In this document: piece by piece, positions 33,792 to 42,617 of the stretch
Layout: each line of letters begins with the position of its first letter
Position numbering within the stretch: the first letter of the stretch is position 1
From: Paeniglutamicibacter cryotolerans
Lineage (GTDB): Bacteria > Actinomycetota > Actinomycetes > Actinomycetales > Micrococcaceae
Direction: 5' to 3'
NCBI RefSeq assembly: GCF_014190875.1
Contig: NZ_JACHVS010000001.1
Coordinates: 1,798,001-1,862,000, forward strand
DNA length: 64,000 bases
The notes under the pieces: generated by a model
The model's database searches: none
Seen by the model: the letters and a program-made list of their open reading frames with translations, nothing else
What the model was told of the DNA's origin: nothing
Translations under genes and position numbers: made by a program

Positions 33792-35123
33792 ATGCAGACA
33801 AAGACGCAGCACACGGAGCCGGAACCCGGAGTAATCAGCGGCCAGAAGCCCAGCTCCGGCATGCAGAAGCGGGTGCTGGCAGGTGGCAGCATCGGCCAGT
33901 TCATCGAATTCTACGACTTCACCCTGTACGGGCTCTCGGCCGTCGTGCTCTCCCAGCTCTTCTTCCCGGGCAGCAGCCCACTGGCGGGGCTGCTGGCTAC
34001 CTTCGCCACCTTCGGGGTCGCCTTCCTGGTCCGCCCGCTGGGTGGACTGTTCTTCGGTGCGCTGGGGGACCGGGTGGGACGCCGCAAGGTCCTGTTCATC
34101 ACCCTGCTTTCCATCGGTACGGCCACCGCATTGATCGGCGTGCTACCCACCCACGCGACCATCGGCGCGGCAGCTCCGGTGCTCCTGGTGCTCTGCCGCA
34201 TGGTTCAGGGTTTCTCGGCCGGCGGTGAATCGGTCGGTGCCCCGGCCTTCGTATTCGAGCATGCCCCGATCGAGAAGCGCGGCTTCTGGCTGAACCTCAC
34301 CCTGGCCGCCACCGCGCTGCCCTCGGTCTTCGGCGGCACGCTGATCCTGATCCTCTCCGGTTCCATGTCATCCGAGGCATTCATGTCTTGGGGCTGGCGC
34401 ATCCCCTTCCTGATCGCTTTGCCGATGGCCTTCTTCGGCCTGTGGATCCGCGCCAAGACCGAGGAATCCGAAGCATTCAAGGCCGTGCTGGCCAAGGAAA
34501 GCACCAAGGAATACAGTCCGATCCGCCAGGCCTTCACCGAAAACAAGGTCCGCATGCTGCAGGTCATCTTCGTGATGGGCCTGACCGCCATGGGCTTCTA
34601 CTTCCTCTCGGGGTACTTCGTCTCCTACGTCCAGGTCACGGGCAACCTCAGCCGCGAACACTCGTTGCTGGCCAACGCCGCGGCGATGCTGCTGTATGCG
34701 ATCCTGCTGCCCATCGGCGGCATCATCGGTGACAAGGTCGGACGCAAACCGATGCTGATCGCCGGTTCCGCGGCACTGGCCCTGCTGGCGATACCCTGCT
34801 TCATGCTGGTCACCAGCGGCTCGCTGCCCCTGGCTATCGCCGGACAGCTGCTCTTCGTGGTCCCCATGTGCATCTACGGCGGCGGCGCCTACACCTTCTT
34901 CGTGGAGATCTTCACTACCCGTACCCGATTCACCTCCGCAGCCATCAGCTACAACGTCGCCTACGCGATCTTCGGCGGATCGGCCCCATTCATCGGCACC
35001 TTCCTGGTCGCACAGACCGGCCTGAGCGCTGCCCCGGGCTACTACATGGCCGCCGCGGCGGTCATCGTCTTCCTGTTGCTGACGCTGACCAAGGTCCCGG
35101 AAACCCGCCGCCGCATCGGCTGA
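33792..35123 (+). CDS. MFS transporter, MHS family
   Basis: A 443-residue proton-coupled metabolite transporter with GGSIGQFIEFYDFTLYGLSA in TM1, GALGDRVGRRKVLF after TM2 and QGFSAGGESVGAPAFVFEH. ATG 33792 follows CAGGAG at five bases, while earlier in-frame GTG/ATG codons lack a site. It heads the group transporter, carbamoylase-like hydrolase, amidase (gaps 73 bp, then -4 bp). The substrate is therefore probably an N-carbamoyl- or amide-bearing acid that the two enzymes open. Confidence 0.9.
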   Translation: MQTKTQHTEPEPGVISGQKPSSGMQKRVLAGGSIGQFIEFYDFTLYGLSAVVLSQLFFPGSSPLAGLLATFATFGVAFLVRPLGGLFFGALGDRVGRRKVLFITLLSIGTATALIGVLPTHATIGAAAPVLLVLCRMVQGFSAGGESVGAPAFVFEHAPIEKRGFWLNLTLAATALPSVFGGTLILILSGSMSSEAFMSWGWRIPFLIALPMAFFGLWIRAKTEESEAFKAVLAKESTKEYSPIRQAFTENKVRMLQVIFVMGLTAMGFYFLSGYFVSYVQVTGNLSREHSLLANAAAMLLYAILLPIGGIIGDKVGRKPMLIAGSAALALLAIPCFMLVTSGSLPLAIAGQLLFVVPMCIYGGGAYTFFVEIFTTRTRFTSAAISYNVAYAIFGGSAPFIGTFLVAQTGLSAAPGYYMAAAAVIVFLLLTLTKVPETRRRIG

Positions 35124-35196
35124 TCAACTCACCACCGGCAGCATGCACCACCCGCACCAGATACCACAGCGCAATACCGCTAGGAGTAGTAAACCC

Positions 35197-36474
35197 ATGA
35201 GTGAAGCAGCATTCCTCACCGATTTCCACCATGTCGCCAGCTTCGGGGCGACAGAGAACAAGGGCGTCGAGCGCCAGGCTGCCACGCCTGAAGACAAGCT
35301 CTCCCGCGACTGGTTTGCAGCGTTCGCGGCCCAGCGGGACTGGGAGGTGCGGGTGGATGGCATCGGGAACATGTTCGCACTGATCGAGTTGGTTCCCGGG
35401 GCGCCGTACATCCTGCTCGGATCGCACCTTGATTCGCAGCCGCTGGGTGGCCGCTTCGACGGGGCCTACGGAGTACTTGCCGGGCTGCATGCCGCGCAAC
35501 GGGTCGTGGAACGCTTGCGCACCGAGGCATCGACTCCGGAATTCAACCTGGCCGTGGTGAACTGGTTCAACGAAGAGGGCGGGCGATTCGCTCCCTCCAT
35601 CATGGGCTCCTCGGTCTTCGCCGGTTCGATGGACGAGGCGAAGATGCTGGCGGTCAAGGATCTCGCCGGAACCACCGTCGCGCAGGCGCTGGAAGCCATC
35701 GGCTACTTGGGCACCGATGTGCGCCCGGAGCTGGCCGGCTACGCCGAGATCCACATCGAACAAGGCCGCATCCTGGAGCGCGAAGGAATCACCCTGGGCG
35801 CCGTCGACTACTCCTGGTACACGCAGAAGCTGGACATCGAGGTGCTTGGCGAACAGTCGCACACCGGCGCCACCGCCATGGCCGACCGCCATGACGCACT
35901 GGTCGCCGCCTCCAAGGTGGTGCTGCTGGTCCACGACGTCACCGCACAGTTCGCCGCCGAAGCGCTGGTCTCCTCGGTCGGGCAGTTGACCTTGGAACCA
36001 AACTCCCCGATCGTGGTAGCCCGACGCGTGCACCTGGTGGCCGACCTGCGCTCAGCGTCCCCGCAGATTGTCGCCGAGGCCCGCGGCTCACTGATCGCAG
36101 ACATCGCACAGATAGCCAAGGACCACGACATCCGCATTAATGTCAACGACTTCGATGTCCGCGACATCCAGTACTACCCGGAGGACGGGCTGGAACTCAC
36201 CGAAAAGGTGGCCGCGAACCTGGGCCTTGAGGTGCGCCGCATCCGCACCATGGCGGGCCACGACTCGGTGGCGATGAACCGGATCGTCCCCACCGTCATG
36301 ATGTTCATCCCGTCGGTGGACGGGGTCAGCCACTGCGAACGAGAATTCACCACGGACGCCGACATGCTCGCCGGAGTGCAGGCGCTCAGCGGTGTGGCCT
36401 GGGAAATGGTCCACGGGGCATTGTCGCCCAGACGAAATGCCGGAACCGAGCTTTTCGAGGTGGCAGCAAAATGA
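35197..36474 (+). CDS. M20-family Zn hydrolase of the N-carbamoyl-L-amino-acid hydrolase / allantoate amidohydrolase group
   Basis: A 425-residue hydrolase starting at ATG 35197, with AGGAG ten bases upstream. It carries the family's bimetal ligands and motifs: GSHLDSQPLGGRFDGAYG, NWFNEEGGRFAPSIMGS, EIHIEQGRILE, HTGATAMADRHDAL and GHDSVAMNRIVPT. These enzymes (ureidopropionase, L-carbamoylase, allantoate amidohydrolase) release ammonia and CO2 from N-carbamoyl compounds. The transporter and amidase in the same unit support catabolism of a ureido or hydantoin-derived compound, but no hydantoinase is present. Confidence 0.9.
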   Translation: MSEAAFLTDFHHVASFGATENKGVERQAATPEDKLSRDWFAAFAAQRDWEVRVDGIGNMFALIELVPGAPYILLGSHLDSQPLGGRFDGAYGVLAGLHAAQRVVERLRTEASTPEFNLAVVNWFNEEGGRFAPSIMGSSVFAGSMDEAKMLAVKDLAGTTVAQALEAIGYLGTDVRPELAGYAEIHIEQGRILEREGITLGAVDYSWYTQKLDIEVLGEQSHTGATAMADRHDALVAASKVVLLVHDVTAQFAAEALVSSVGQLTLEPNSPIVVARRVHLVADLRSASPQIVAEARGSLIADIAQIAKDHDIRINVNDFDVRDIQYYPEDGLELTEKVAANLGLEVRRIRTMAGHDSVAMNRIVPTVMMFIPSVDGVSHCEREFTTDADMLAGVQALSGVAWEMVHGALSPRRNAGTELFEVAAK

Positions 36475-37925
36475 CAACCAACGCCATCCCGCCCTCGCTG
36501 GGCCATCTCTCTGCAACTGAATTGCTGGAGGGCTTCCGAACGTTGGAGATCACACCGCTTCAGGTCCTGGACACACAGATCGAACGCGTCGGGCTCTTCA
36601 ACGGGGACCGGGAAACCGGGATCAACGCGTTCACCGAAACACTCTTCGACACGGCCCGCGAGCAGGCTGCGGCGGCCGGTGCCGAATACGTTCGGTTGGC
36701 CCGCGAGGGAGGCCGGGCACCGGCGCTGCTGGGGCTCACCATTGCCACCAAGGAAAAGCACGGCATCGCCGGACTGACCCTCGAACAGGGACTTGCCGCA
36801 CATCGTGGCAAGATAGCCGCGGTCGACCACCCGGTGGTTGAACGGATCAAGTCTGCCGGCGGCATCATCCATGCCCGCACCACCAGCCCCGAATTCAGCT
36901 GTGCCACGACCACGCATTCCCCGATGTGGGGGATTACCCGCAACCCGTGGAACCCCGCGGCATCACCGGGTGGTTCCTCGGGCGGTGCCGGTGCGGCGCT
37001 CGCCGCCGGTTTCACCACGCTGGCGACGGCCTCGGACATCGCCGGGTCAACCCGGATCCCGGCCGGCTTCACCGGAACGGTGGGCTACAAGGCGCCCTAC
37101 GGCCGGGTTCCCGCCTTCTCGTCGCTGTCCGCCGATTGGTACCGTGGAGACGGTCCGATGGCCCGCACCGTTGCCGATACCGCGTTGCTGGCATCCGTCA
37201 TCTCGGGCCGGCACGCCCTGGACCACGGGTCCTGGGGCGGGCGGGACACGAATCCGCTGCTGCCCGGAGACGTCCGGGGACTGCGCATCGGGCTTTCGAT
37301 TACACTCGGCGACTATCCGGTGGCTCCGGAAATCCGTGAGAACACCCTACGGGTCGCTCGTGCCCTGGAGAACGCCGGTGCGCTCATTGTGCCGGTCGAG
37401 CTGCCCTGGACGACTGCCCGGATCGCCGAGACGATCTTCGCCCACTTCGGGCATATCCTGGGTCCGGCCATGGCCGTGGAAACTGCCGGAACCGAGGATC
37501 AGCTCGCCGCCTACACGACCCGGTTCATCGCCGACGCCGCTGCGGCCGCAACCCGGAACACGCTGGTTGATTCCCTGGGGATGGACCACGCGCTGCAGGC
37601 CGAACTCGCCACGGCGATGCAGGGCCTGGACGGACTACTCTGCCCGACCTCAGCCGTCACGGCGCTGTCCGCAGATGGCGACTACCTCAACGGTATCGAC
37701 ACGCCGGCACGCCATCTGGGGCACTATTGGGAAGCCCACATGACGAGCCCGTTCAACGTTGCAAACCGCTGCCCGGTGATCTCGGTGCCCAGCGGACTGG
37801 CCGATGACGGCGTGCCGACCGGCGTTCAGGTAGTGGGCCACCCCTTCGAGGAGTCGATGACCTTCCGGATTGCCTCGGCGATCGAGTCGCTGGTTCCCGG
37901 CCCCGGAGTCCCGTTGCTTCGTTAA
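36471..37925 (+). CDS. amidase (amidase signature family)
   Basis: A 484-residue amidase-signature enzyme. The Ser-cisSer-Lys triad is visible: lysine in TIATKEKHGIAG near residue 92, the cis-serine in SPGGSSGGAGAA near 165, and the nucleophile in DIAGSTRIPAGF near 190. It hydrolyses a carboxamide to acid and ammonia. It overlaps the carbamoylase stop by four bases (ATGA), so it is translationally coupled. Its 3' end overlaps the converging UPF0158 gene by 4 bp. Confidence 0.9.
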   Translation: MTTNAIPPSLGHLSATELLEGFRTLEITPLQVLDTQIERVGLFNGDRETGINAFTETLFDTAREQAAAAGAEYVRLAREGGRAPALLGLTIATKEKHGIAGLTLEQGLAAHRGKIAAVDHPVVERIKSAGGIIHARTTSPEFSCATTTHSPMWGITRNPWNPAASPGGSSGGAGAALAAGFTTLATASDIAGSTRIPAGFTGTVGYKAPYGRVPAFSSLSADWYRGDGPMARTVADTALLASVISGRHALDHGSWGGRDTNPLLPGDVRGLRIGLSITLGDYPVAPEIRENTLRVARALENAGALIVPVELPWTTARIAETIFAHFGHILGPAMAVETAGTEDQLAAYTTRFIADAAAAATRNTLVDSLGMDHALQAELATAMQGLDGLLCPTSAVTALSADGDYLNGIDTPARHLGHYWEAHMTSPFNVANRCPVISVPSGLADDGVPTGVQVVGHPFEESMTFRIASAIESLVPGPGVPLLR

Positions 37926-38341
37926 GCCGGAGTTATTTCGTCGGTGGTCGGGGCTTCGGGGTCTTCAATGGCCTCGATCCCGACCAGCCAACGCACGACA
38001 ACTGCGCGCATGGCCTCCTCTTTAAAGGTGAGCCACGCTTCCCGTTCGGCAGGGAAGGCGCCGAGGGTGCGCTTGAACTGTACGAACGGCTTGCGGCGGA
38101 TCAGCGCCTGTTCAAGTTCGATGCGGGCCTCTTCCTCGGGCAAAGCCGCGGTGAATTCCTCCATCTGGCGGTAGGACTCATGGGATTCGACGCGGCCGAT
38201 GGCGGCAAGGTGGTCGTCCTCGAATTCGGCGGTGACCACCTCGCCGGATTTCAGGTCCAGGTAGAAACTCAGCCCCATGGAACCGTCGTCCTGCATGGCG
38301 CTGGCGATCATATCCAGATTAAGGTCTTCGAGTTTCAGCAT
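37922..38341 (-). CDS. UPF0158-family protein
   Basis: A 139-residue acidic protein with the UPF0158 pattern (LDLKSGEVV near residue 28, then a helix ending FKRTLGAFPAEREAWLTFKE). The function of the family is unknown. It is transcribed against the amidase, with the ends overlapping. Its start ATG 38341 has only a weak upstream site. Confidence 0.75.
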   Translation of the reverse strand: MLKLEDLNLDMIASAMQDDGSMGLSFYLDLKSGEVVTAEFEDDHLAAIGRVESHESYRQMEEFTAALPEEEARIELEQALIRRKPFVQFKRTLGAFPAEREAWLTFKEEAMRAVVVRWLVGIEAIEDPEAPTTDEITPA

Positions 38342-38371
38342 GTTTATTCCTAGCTGTTTGAGTGCTGTGTC

Positions 38372-38527
38372 CTAACCAGCCTTGCGCCATGACACGGATC
38401 GGGCAAGTTCGGCCCGGATCTGGGCTTCGCTCACATGATATGCCGCTGCTATTTCGGCCAGCGTCCAACCAGCAACCCTCAGTTCCATCAGCGTCGCGTA
38501 CCCGGGCACGACCGGAGAGTCTTCCAT
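38372..38527 (-). CDS. small HTH-like protein (51 residues)
   Basis: ATG 38527 follows AAGGAGG at an ideal five-base spacing, far better than the start at 38596. The product is almost entirely one helix-turn-helix (TLMELRVAGWTLAEIAAAYH, VSEAQIRAELARSVSWRKAG), like the sigma-factor or resolvase type HTH. It might be a small DNA-binding regulator of the adjacent UPF0158 gene, 30 bp downstream. No family name is recognised. Confidence 0.6.
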   Translation of the reverse strand: MEDSPVVPGYATLMELRVAGWTLAEIAAAYHVSEAQIRAELARSVSWRKAG

Positions 38528-38612
38528 CGCAGCCTCCTTGGCATCCTCTGGACCCTTTGTGCCCAGTACAGCACCGGGAACCGACTGATTGGCCAAGGGA
38601 GGCGAGCCGCCG

Positions 38613-39554
38613 TCACTCCGGGTTCCGGTGGCTCCCTCTGAGGCGGGGCTGACGCCGGGTGGAACGATACCCGTCGGCAGCCAGCACGAGCAGCGCCAAG
38701 AAGAGTGGAATATAGGTCAGCGCATCGGTGGCCAGCACCTTTTCCCCCAAGATCAACGCGACCGCCAGCAGCAGGACGGGCTCCACATAGCCCAGTAGGC
38801 CGAACAACGAGAGCGGAAGCACCTTGCTTGCGCCCAGGAACAGGAACATGGCCAGGGCACCCAGTACACCGATGGCGGCCGTAGCCAGGAACCCCGTGTT
38901 GATCAGTGGCGGACCAGTGATGCCGTGGGGACCGGCGAGGACGAAGTACACCGCTGCCGGAAGCAGGATCAGTAGTTCCAGGGCGAAAGCGGCCAGGGAT
39001 TCGAATCCGGCCATCCGGCGCATGACGAAGTACAGCGGATAGCCCAGGGCGACCATCAGGGTGGGCCAGGCCAGGCCCCCGGCAAAGAGGGCCTCGAACA
39101 AGACCCCGACCCCGGCAAAGGCCACGGCGATCCATTGGGCAGAGCTGAGCCGCTCGCCGAAGATCACCCTGCCGACCAGCACCATGACCAGCGGGAGCAG
39201 GAAATATCCGAGCGAAACCGAGATGGCCATGCCGTTGATCGGCGCCCACATGAAGAGCCACAGCTGAACGCCGACCAGGCCGCTGCCGAGGATTCCCAGC
39301 GGAAGGCGGGCTGGGTGGGCCCTGAGCCGAGCCAGTAATTCGCGGACCATGCCACGGCCCCACGGAATGATGAACAGGGCGGGAACCAGAATGGCCAGGG
39401 TCAGGATGACACGCCACCCGAAGACTTCCTCCGCGCCCCAGCCGGTGAGGATGCCGGCCAGGAGGAAGATGGCGGCAAAGAGTCCAGATGCCACTAGCGA
39501 GGCGAGCACGCCTCGGAGAGTGTTGCCTGAGGGAGGCTTTTTCGTGCCGGTCAT
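38613..39554 (-). CDS. EamA/RarD-type drug/metabolite transporter
   Basis: A 313-residue, ten-TM protein with the two EamA repeats (GVLASLVASGLFAAIFLLAG; GVLGALAMFLFLGASKVLPL) and the RarD-like APINGMAISVSLGYFLLPLV. Such proteins export amino acids or unknown metabolites. I chose ATG 39554, since the region before it is not conserved-looking. The gene is divergent from the epimerase-like gene at 39804. Confidence 0.85.
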   Translation of the reverse strand: MTGTKKPPSGNTLRGVLASLVASGLFAAIFLLAGILTGWGAEEVFGWRVILTLAILVPALFIIPWGRGMVRELLARLRAHPARLPLGILGSGLVGVQLWLFMWAPINGMAISVSLGYFLLPLVMVLVGRVIFGERLSSAQWIAVAFAGVGVLFEALFAGGLAWPTLMVALGYPLYFVMRRMAGFESLAAFALELLILLPAAVYFVLAGPHGITGPPLINTGFLATAAIGVLGALAMFLFLGASKVLPLSLFGLLGYVEPVLLLAVALILGEKVLATDALTYIPLFLALLVLAADGYRSTRRQPRLRGSHRNPE

Positions 39555-39803
39555 CGGTGATTTCGCCTTTTGGGTTTGGGCATGGCCGAGGTGGGCGATG
39601 CCGGGGGATTCCACCAGCATATGAGCATCCGGGGACTCCGGGTGAATCCGGTGGCGTATATGCCGGATTCACCCGGTTGAGTCCGGTGTTCCTAGGCGGT
39701 TCCGCGGCGGGATCCGCACTGCAATCGTTGCGGCGCGATGAATTCCCGGCCGGGACTTGCCGCGTCAACTAGGCTGGTCGGAAGCGACGAGGAGAGCCCC
39801 ACC

Positions 39804-41291
39804 ATGGCAACATTCAGCTACACCACCCACCTTCCCTTTTCCCGTGAGAAGGTCTTCGCCTGGTTCGCCCGGCCCGGGGCGCTTCCGCGGCTCTCGGCCC
39901 CCTACCTGGGAACGATCCGCCAGGAACCCGACCGAGGGATTGACATCGGATCCCGGGCCGTGATGGACCTCGCCGCTCCGGGGACCTTCGGAGCCGGATT
40001 GCAGGCAGCGGTGGGCCTGGGCGCCAAGGCGCTGCACCTGTCGGATCGGGTGCGGGCAACCGTCCCCTGGCACGCCCTTCACACCGAGCTGGAGCCCGGA
40101 ACCCACTTTGCCGACATCATGGAGTCCGGACCGCTTCAGAGCTGGCGGCACAGCCACGATTTCAAGGACATCCTGGCGGACGGCGGACCCGGCACCGTCA
40201 TGGTCGACACCGTCGACTACGAACTGCCGCTGCTTAATAAGCTGCCCTGGGGCAAACCGGCGGATTGGAGCGAGGAGGTATTCGGGAGGACACTGAGCGG
40301 GATCTTCGAATACCGCGAGGCCAACCTGCGTGCCGACCTCGAATTCCATGCCCGCTACGACGGGACTGCCCACACGGTGGCTGTGGCCGGAGCTTCCGGC
40401 CTGATCGGAACCCAGCTCTGCGCCTTGCTCGCCGGCGGCGGACACCGGGTGATCAGGCTGGTCCGTGATCCCGGCGCCGCCACGGACGAGGACCATGTTT
40501 ACTGGAACCCGGAGACAGGCGAACTGGATGCGGCGGAGCTGCGCGAGGTCGATGCCGTGGTGAACCTCGCCGGCCACACCATCGGCGGGCGCTTCACGGC
40601 GGCCACGAAGGAGAAGATCCTGGACTCGCGGGTCACGAGCACCTCACTACTCGCCCGGACCCTGGCAACGCTGTCCAGTGATGGACGGGAACGGGCCCTG
40701 ATCTGCGCCTCTGCCATTGGTTACTACGGAGCCGAACCGCACGGGGGAGCGGAGGCAAAGCCGCTGCAGGAGGGCGCCCCGCACGGAGCCGACTTCCTGG
40801 CATCTGTCTGTTCAGCCTGGGAAGTCGCCTGCGCCCCGGCACGCGACGCCGGAGTCCGCGTCGTGAACGTGCGCACCGGGATCGTGCAGTCGCCGGCCGG
40901 CGGAGTCCTCCAGCAGCTGCTGCCGCTCTACGCACTGGGACTCGGCGGGCCGCTGGGCAGCAAGCAGCACCAGTCGTGGATCGGCATCGACGACATGGCG
41001 GGCATCTACGCGCATGCGGTGCTGAGCCCCGCGCTCACCGGACCGGTCAATGCGGTGGCCCCGCATCCGGTCACGGCGGCCGAATACTCGGCCACGCTGG
41101 GCCGGGTGCTGCGGCGTCCGGCGGTGATACCGGTTCCCGCCTTCGGCCCCCGGCTGGTTTTGGGTCTGCAGGGAGCCCGTGAGCTCGCGCTCGCAGACCA
41201 GCTGATCTCCTGCGCCAAGCTTGAAGCCAGCGGCTATGTCTTCAGGCACAGCACCCTGGAACCTGCGCTGCGCCACGTGTTGGGGAACTGA
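39804..41291 (+). CDS. TIGR01777-family NAD-dependent epimerase/oxidoreductase with SRPBCC domain
   Basis: A 495-residue protein. Residues 1 to about 165 form a START/SRPBCC-like ligand-binding domain (FSYTTHLPFSREKVFAWFAR). The rest is an extended SDR of the TIGR01777 (YfcH-like) type, with VAVAGASGLIGTQLCALL, VNLAGHTIGGRFT, the YxxxK-like SAIGYYG and WIGIDDMAGIY. ATG 39804 follows AGGAGAG. The fused form is common in Micrococcaceae; the reaction is unknown. Confidence 0.9.
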   Translation: MATFSYTTHLPFSREKVFAWFARPGALPRLSAPYLGTIRQEPDRGIDIGSRAVMDLAAPGTFGAGLQAAVGLGAKALHLSDRVRATVPWHALHTELEPGTHFADIMESGPLQSWRHSHDFKDILADGGPGTVMVDTVDYELPLLNKLPWGKPADWSEEVFGRTLSGIFEYREANLRADLEFHARYDGTAHTVAVAGASGLIGTQLCALLAGGGHRVIRLVRDPGAATDEDHVYWNPETGELDAAELREVDAVVNLAGHTIGGRFTAATKEKILDSRVTSTSLLARTLATLSSDGRERALICASAIGYYGAEPHGGAEAKPLQEGAPHGADFLASVCSAWEVACAPARDAGVRVVNVRTGIVQSPAGGVLQQLLPLYALGLGGPLGSKQHQSWIGIDDMAGIYAHAVLSPALTGPVNAVAPHPVTAAEYSATLGRVLRRPAVIPVPAFGPRLVLGLQGARELALADQLISCAKLEASGYVFRHSTLEPALRHVLGN

Positions 41292-41315
41292 GCCGGGTCG
41301 CGCCGGGCGCCTTCC

Positions 41316-42476
41316 TCAGCGGCCGGCATGCCGCCGCCCCAAGAGGTAGGCGCCGAGGGTGCCCAGGGCCGTGACGGCTAACCGCCAGGGGAAGTGCGCC
41401 GGTTCCAGTTTCTGTGTCTCGGTTGCCCCGGCCAGGCTGACCCGCAGTGCGCGCCCCCGGTCCACGTCGTCGTATCGGGCCAGCTCCTTCTTGATGATGG
41501 CTGTCGATTCGCGCGGAGGCAGCAATACCTTCTCTTCCGCAGGGATGCCAGCCTGCAGTTCGCGTGCCCGTTCCAATTCGGCGTCGAATTCGGCGCCGAG
41601 CAGGAGTGAGATGTTACCGATCCAGAGCCACAGCAACAGCACGATCACTCCGCCGATGGAACCGTAGGTTCGGTTGTAGTTGGAGAAGTTCGAGACATAG
41701 AAGAAGAAGCCGACAGTGGCGACGGCCAAGATGATGAGCGCCCCGAAGGCGCCGAGTGACATGAACCTGAACTTGCGTCGGCGCACATTAGGCGTGAAGT
41801 AATACAGCACGGCGACCATTAGGACGGCCACCAGCGCCAGCACCGGCCACTTGGCAATGTTCCACAGCATCAGCGTTTCGTCGCCGAGCCCCACGGCATT
41901 GCCGATTCCACGGGCGACCGGACCAGAAAGCAATAGGATCGTAATGGAAATGACGGCCAACAACACGATGACCAGAGTGAGAAGCAGCATCGCCGGGCGC
42001 AGCTTCCAGAGTGGACGGCCCTCGTCCATCGCATAGACCCGGTTCAGGGCCCGGCCGAACGCGCCCACGTACCCCGAAGCCGACCACAGGGCACCAAGAA
42101 GGCCGGCGACGAACGCGAATCCCGCACCGCTGGCCCCGGCGAGCTGTTCAATAGGACCGCGCACCGCAGCAACAACCTCCGGACTGGCGACGGAGTCCAT
42201 CGTCTGCAGTAGGAAGTCGGTAGTGGCTTGTGCCTGTCCGATGATGCCCAGCAGCGAGACCAGTGCCAAGAGCCCAGGGAACAGTGCAAGCACGGCGAAG
42301 TAGGTCAGCGAAGCGGCCAGGTCGGTGCCTCCGTCGCGGGAGAACTCGCGGAAGGTACGCAAAGCCGCGTACTTCCAGAGGGCCGGGGAAAAGCGGGTCG
42401 GCTTGGTGTCCTGGACCGAGTCCGGGGGCACACCGTGAATGCTGTCCGCCGTTTTCTGTGTGGATTGGATCATCAT
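41316..42476 (-). CDS. YihY/BrkB-family membrane protein
   Basis: A 386-residue protein of the YihY/virulence factor BrkB family: six TM helices, with the family blocks DLAASLTYFAVLALFPGLLA, ALWSASGYVGAFGRALNRVY and YGSIGGVIVLLLWLWIGNIS. E. coli YihY was once misnamed RNase BN; the role is unclear, perhaps transport. ATG 42476 follows GGGAG. A charged C-terminal extension ends with a last hydrophobic segment. Confidence 0.9.
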   Translation of the reverse strand: MMIQSTQKTADSIHGVPPDSVQDTKPTRFSPALWKYAALRTFREFSRDGGTDLAASLTYFAVLALFPGLLALVSLLGIIGQAQATTDFLLQTMDSVASPEVVAAVRGPIEQLAGASGAGFAFVAGLLGALWSASGYVGAFGRALNRVYAMDEGRPLWKLRPAMLLLTLVIVLLAVISITILLLSGPVARGIGNAVGLGDETLMLWNIAKWPVLALVAVLMVAVLYYFTPNVRRRKFRFMSLGAFGALIILAVATVGFFFYVSNFSNYNRTYGSIGGVIVLLLWLWIGNISLLLGAEFDAELERARELQAGIPAEEKVLLPPRESTAIIKKELARYDDVDRGRALRVSLAGATETQKLEPAHFPWRLAVTALGTLGAYLLGRRHAGR

Positions 42477-42617
42477 TTACTCCCTGCGTAAGTCTTCTGG
42501 ATCACACTAGTGCACCATTTCCGCGCGCAGGGGCGCTGCTGATGCCCCCTGCCGTGCTTTCCGGTAGCGTCGGTACCAACATGTGACACGGCGAACCTCG
42601 AGGCGGTGGTGGGGATC

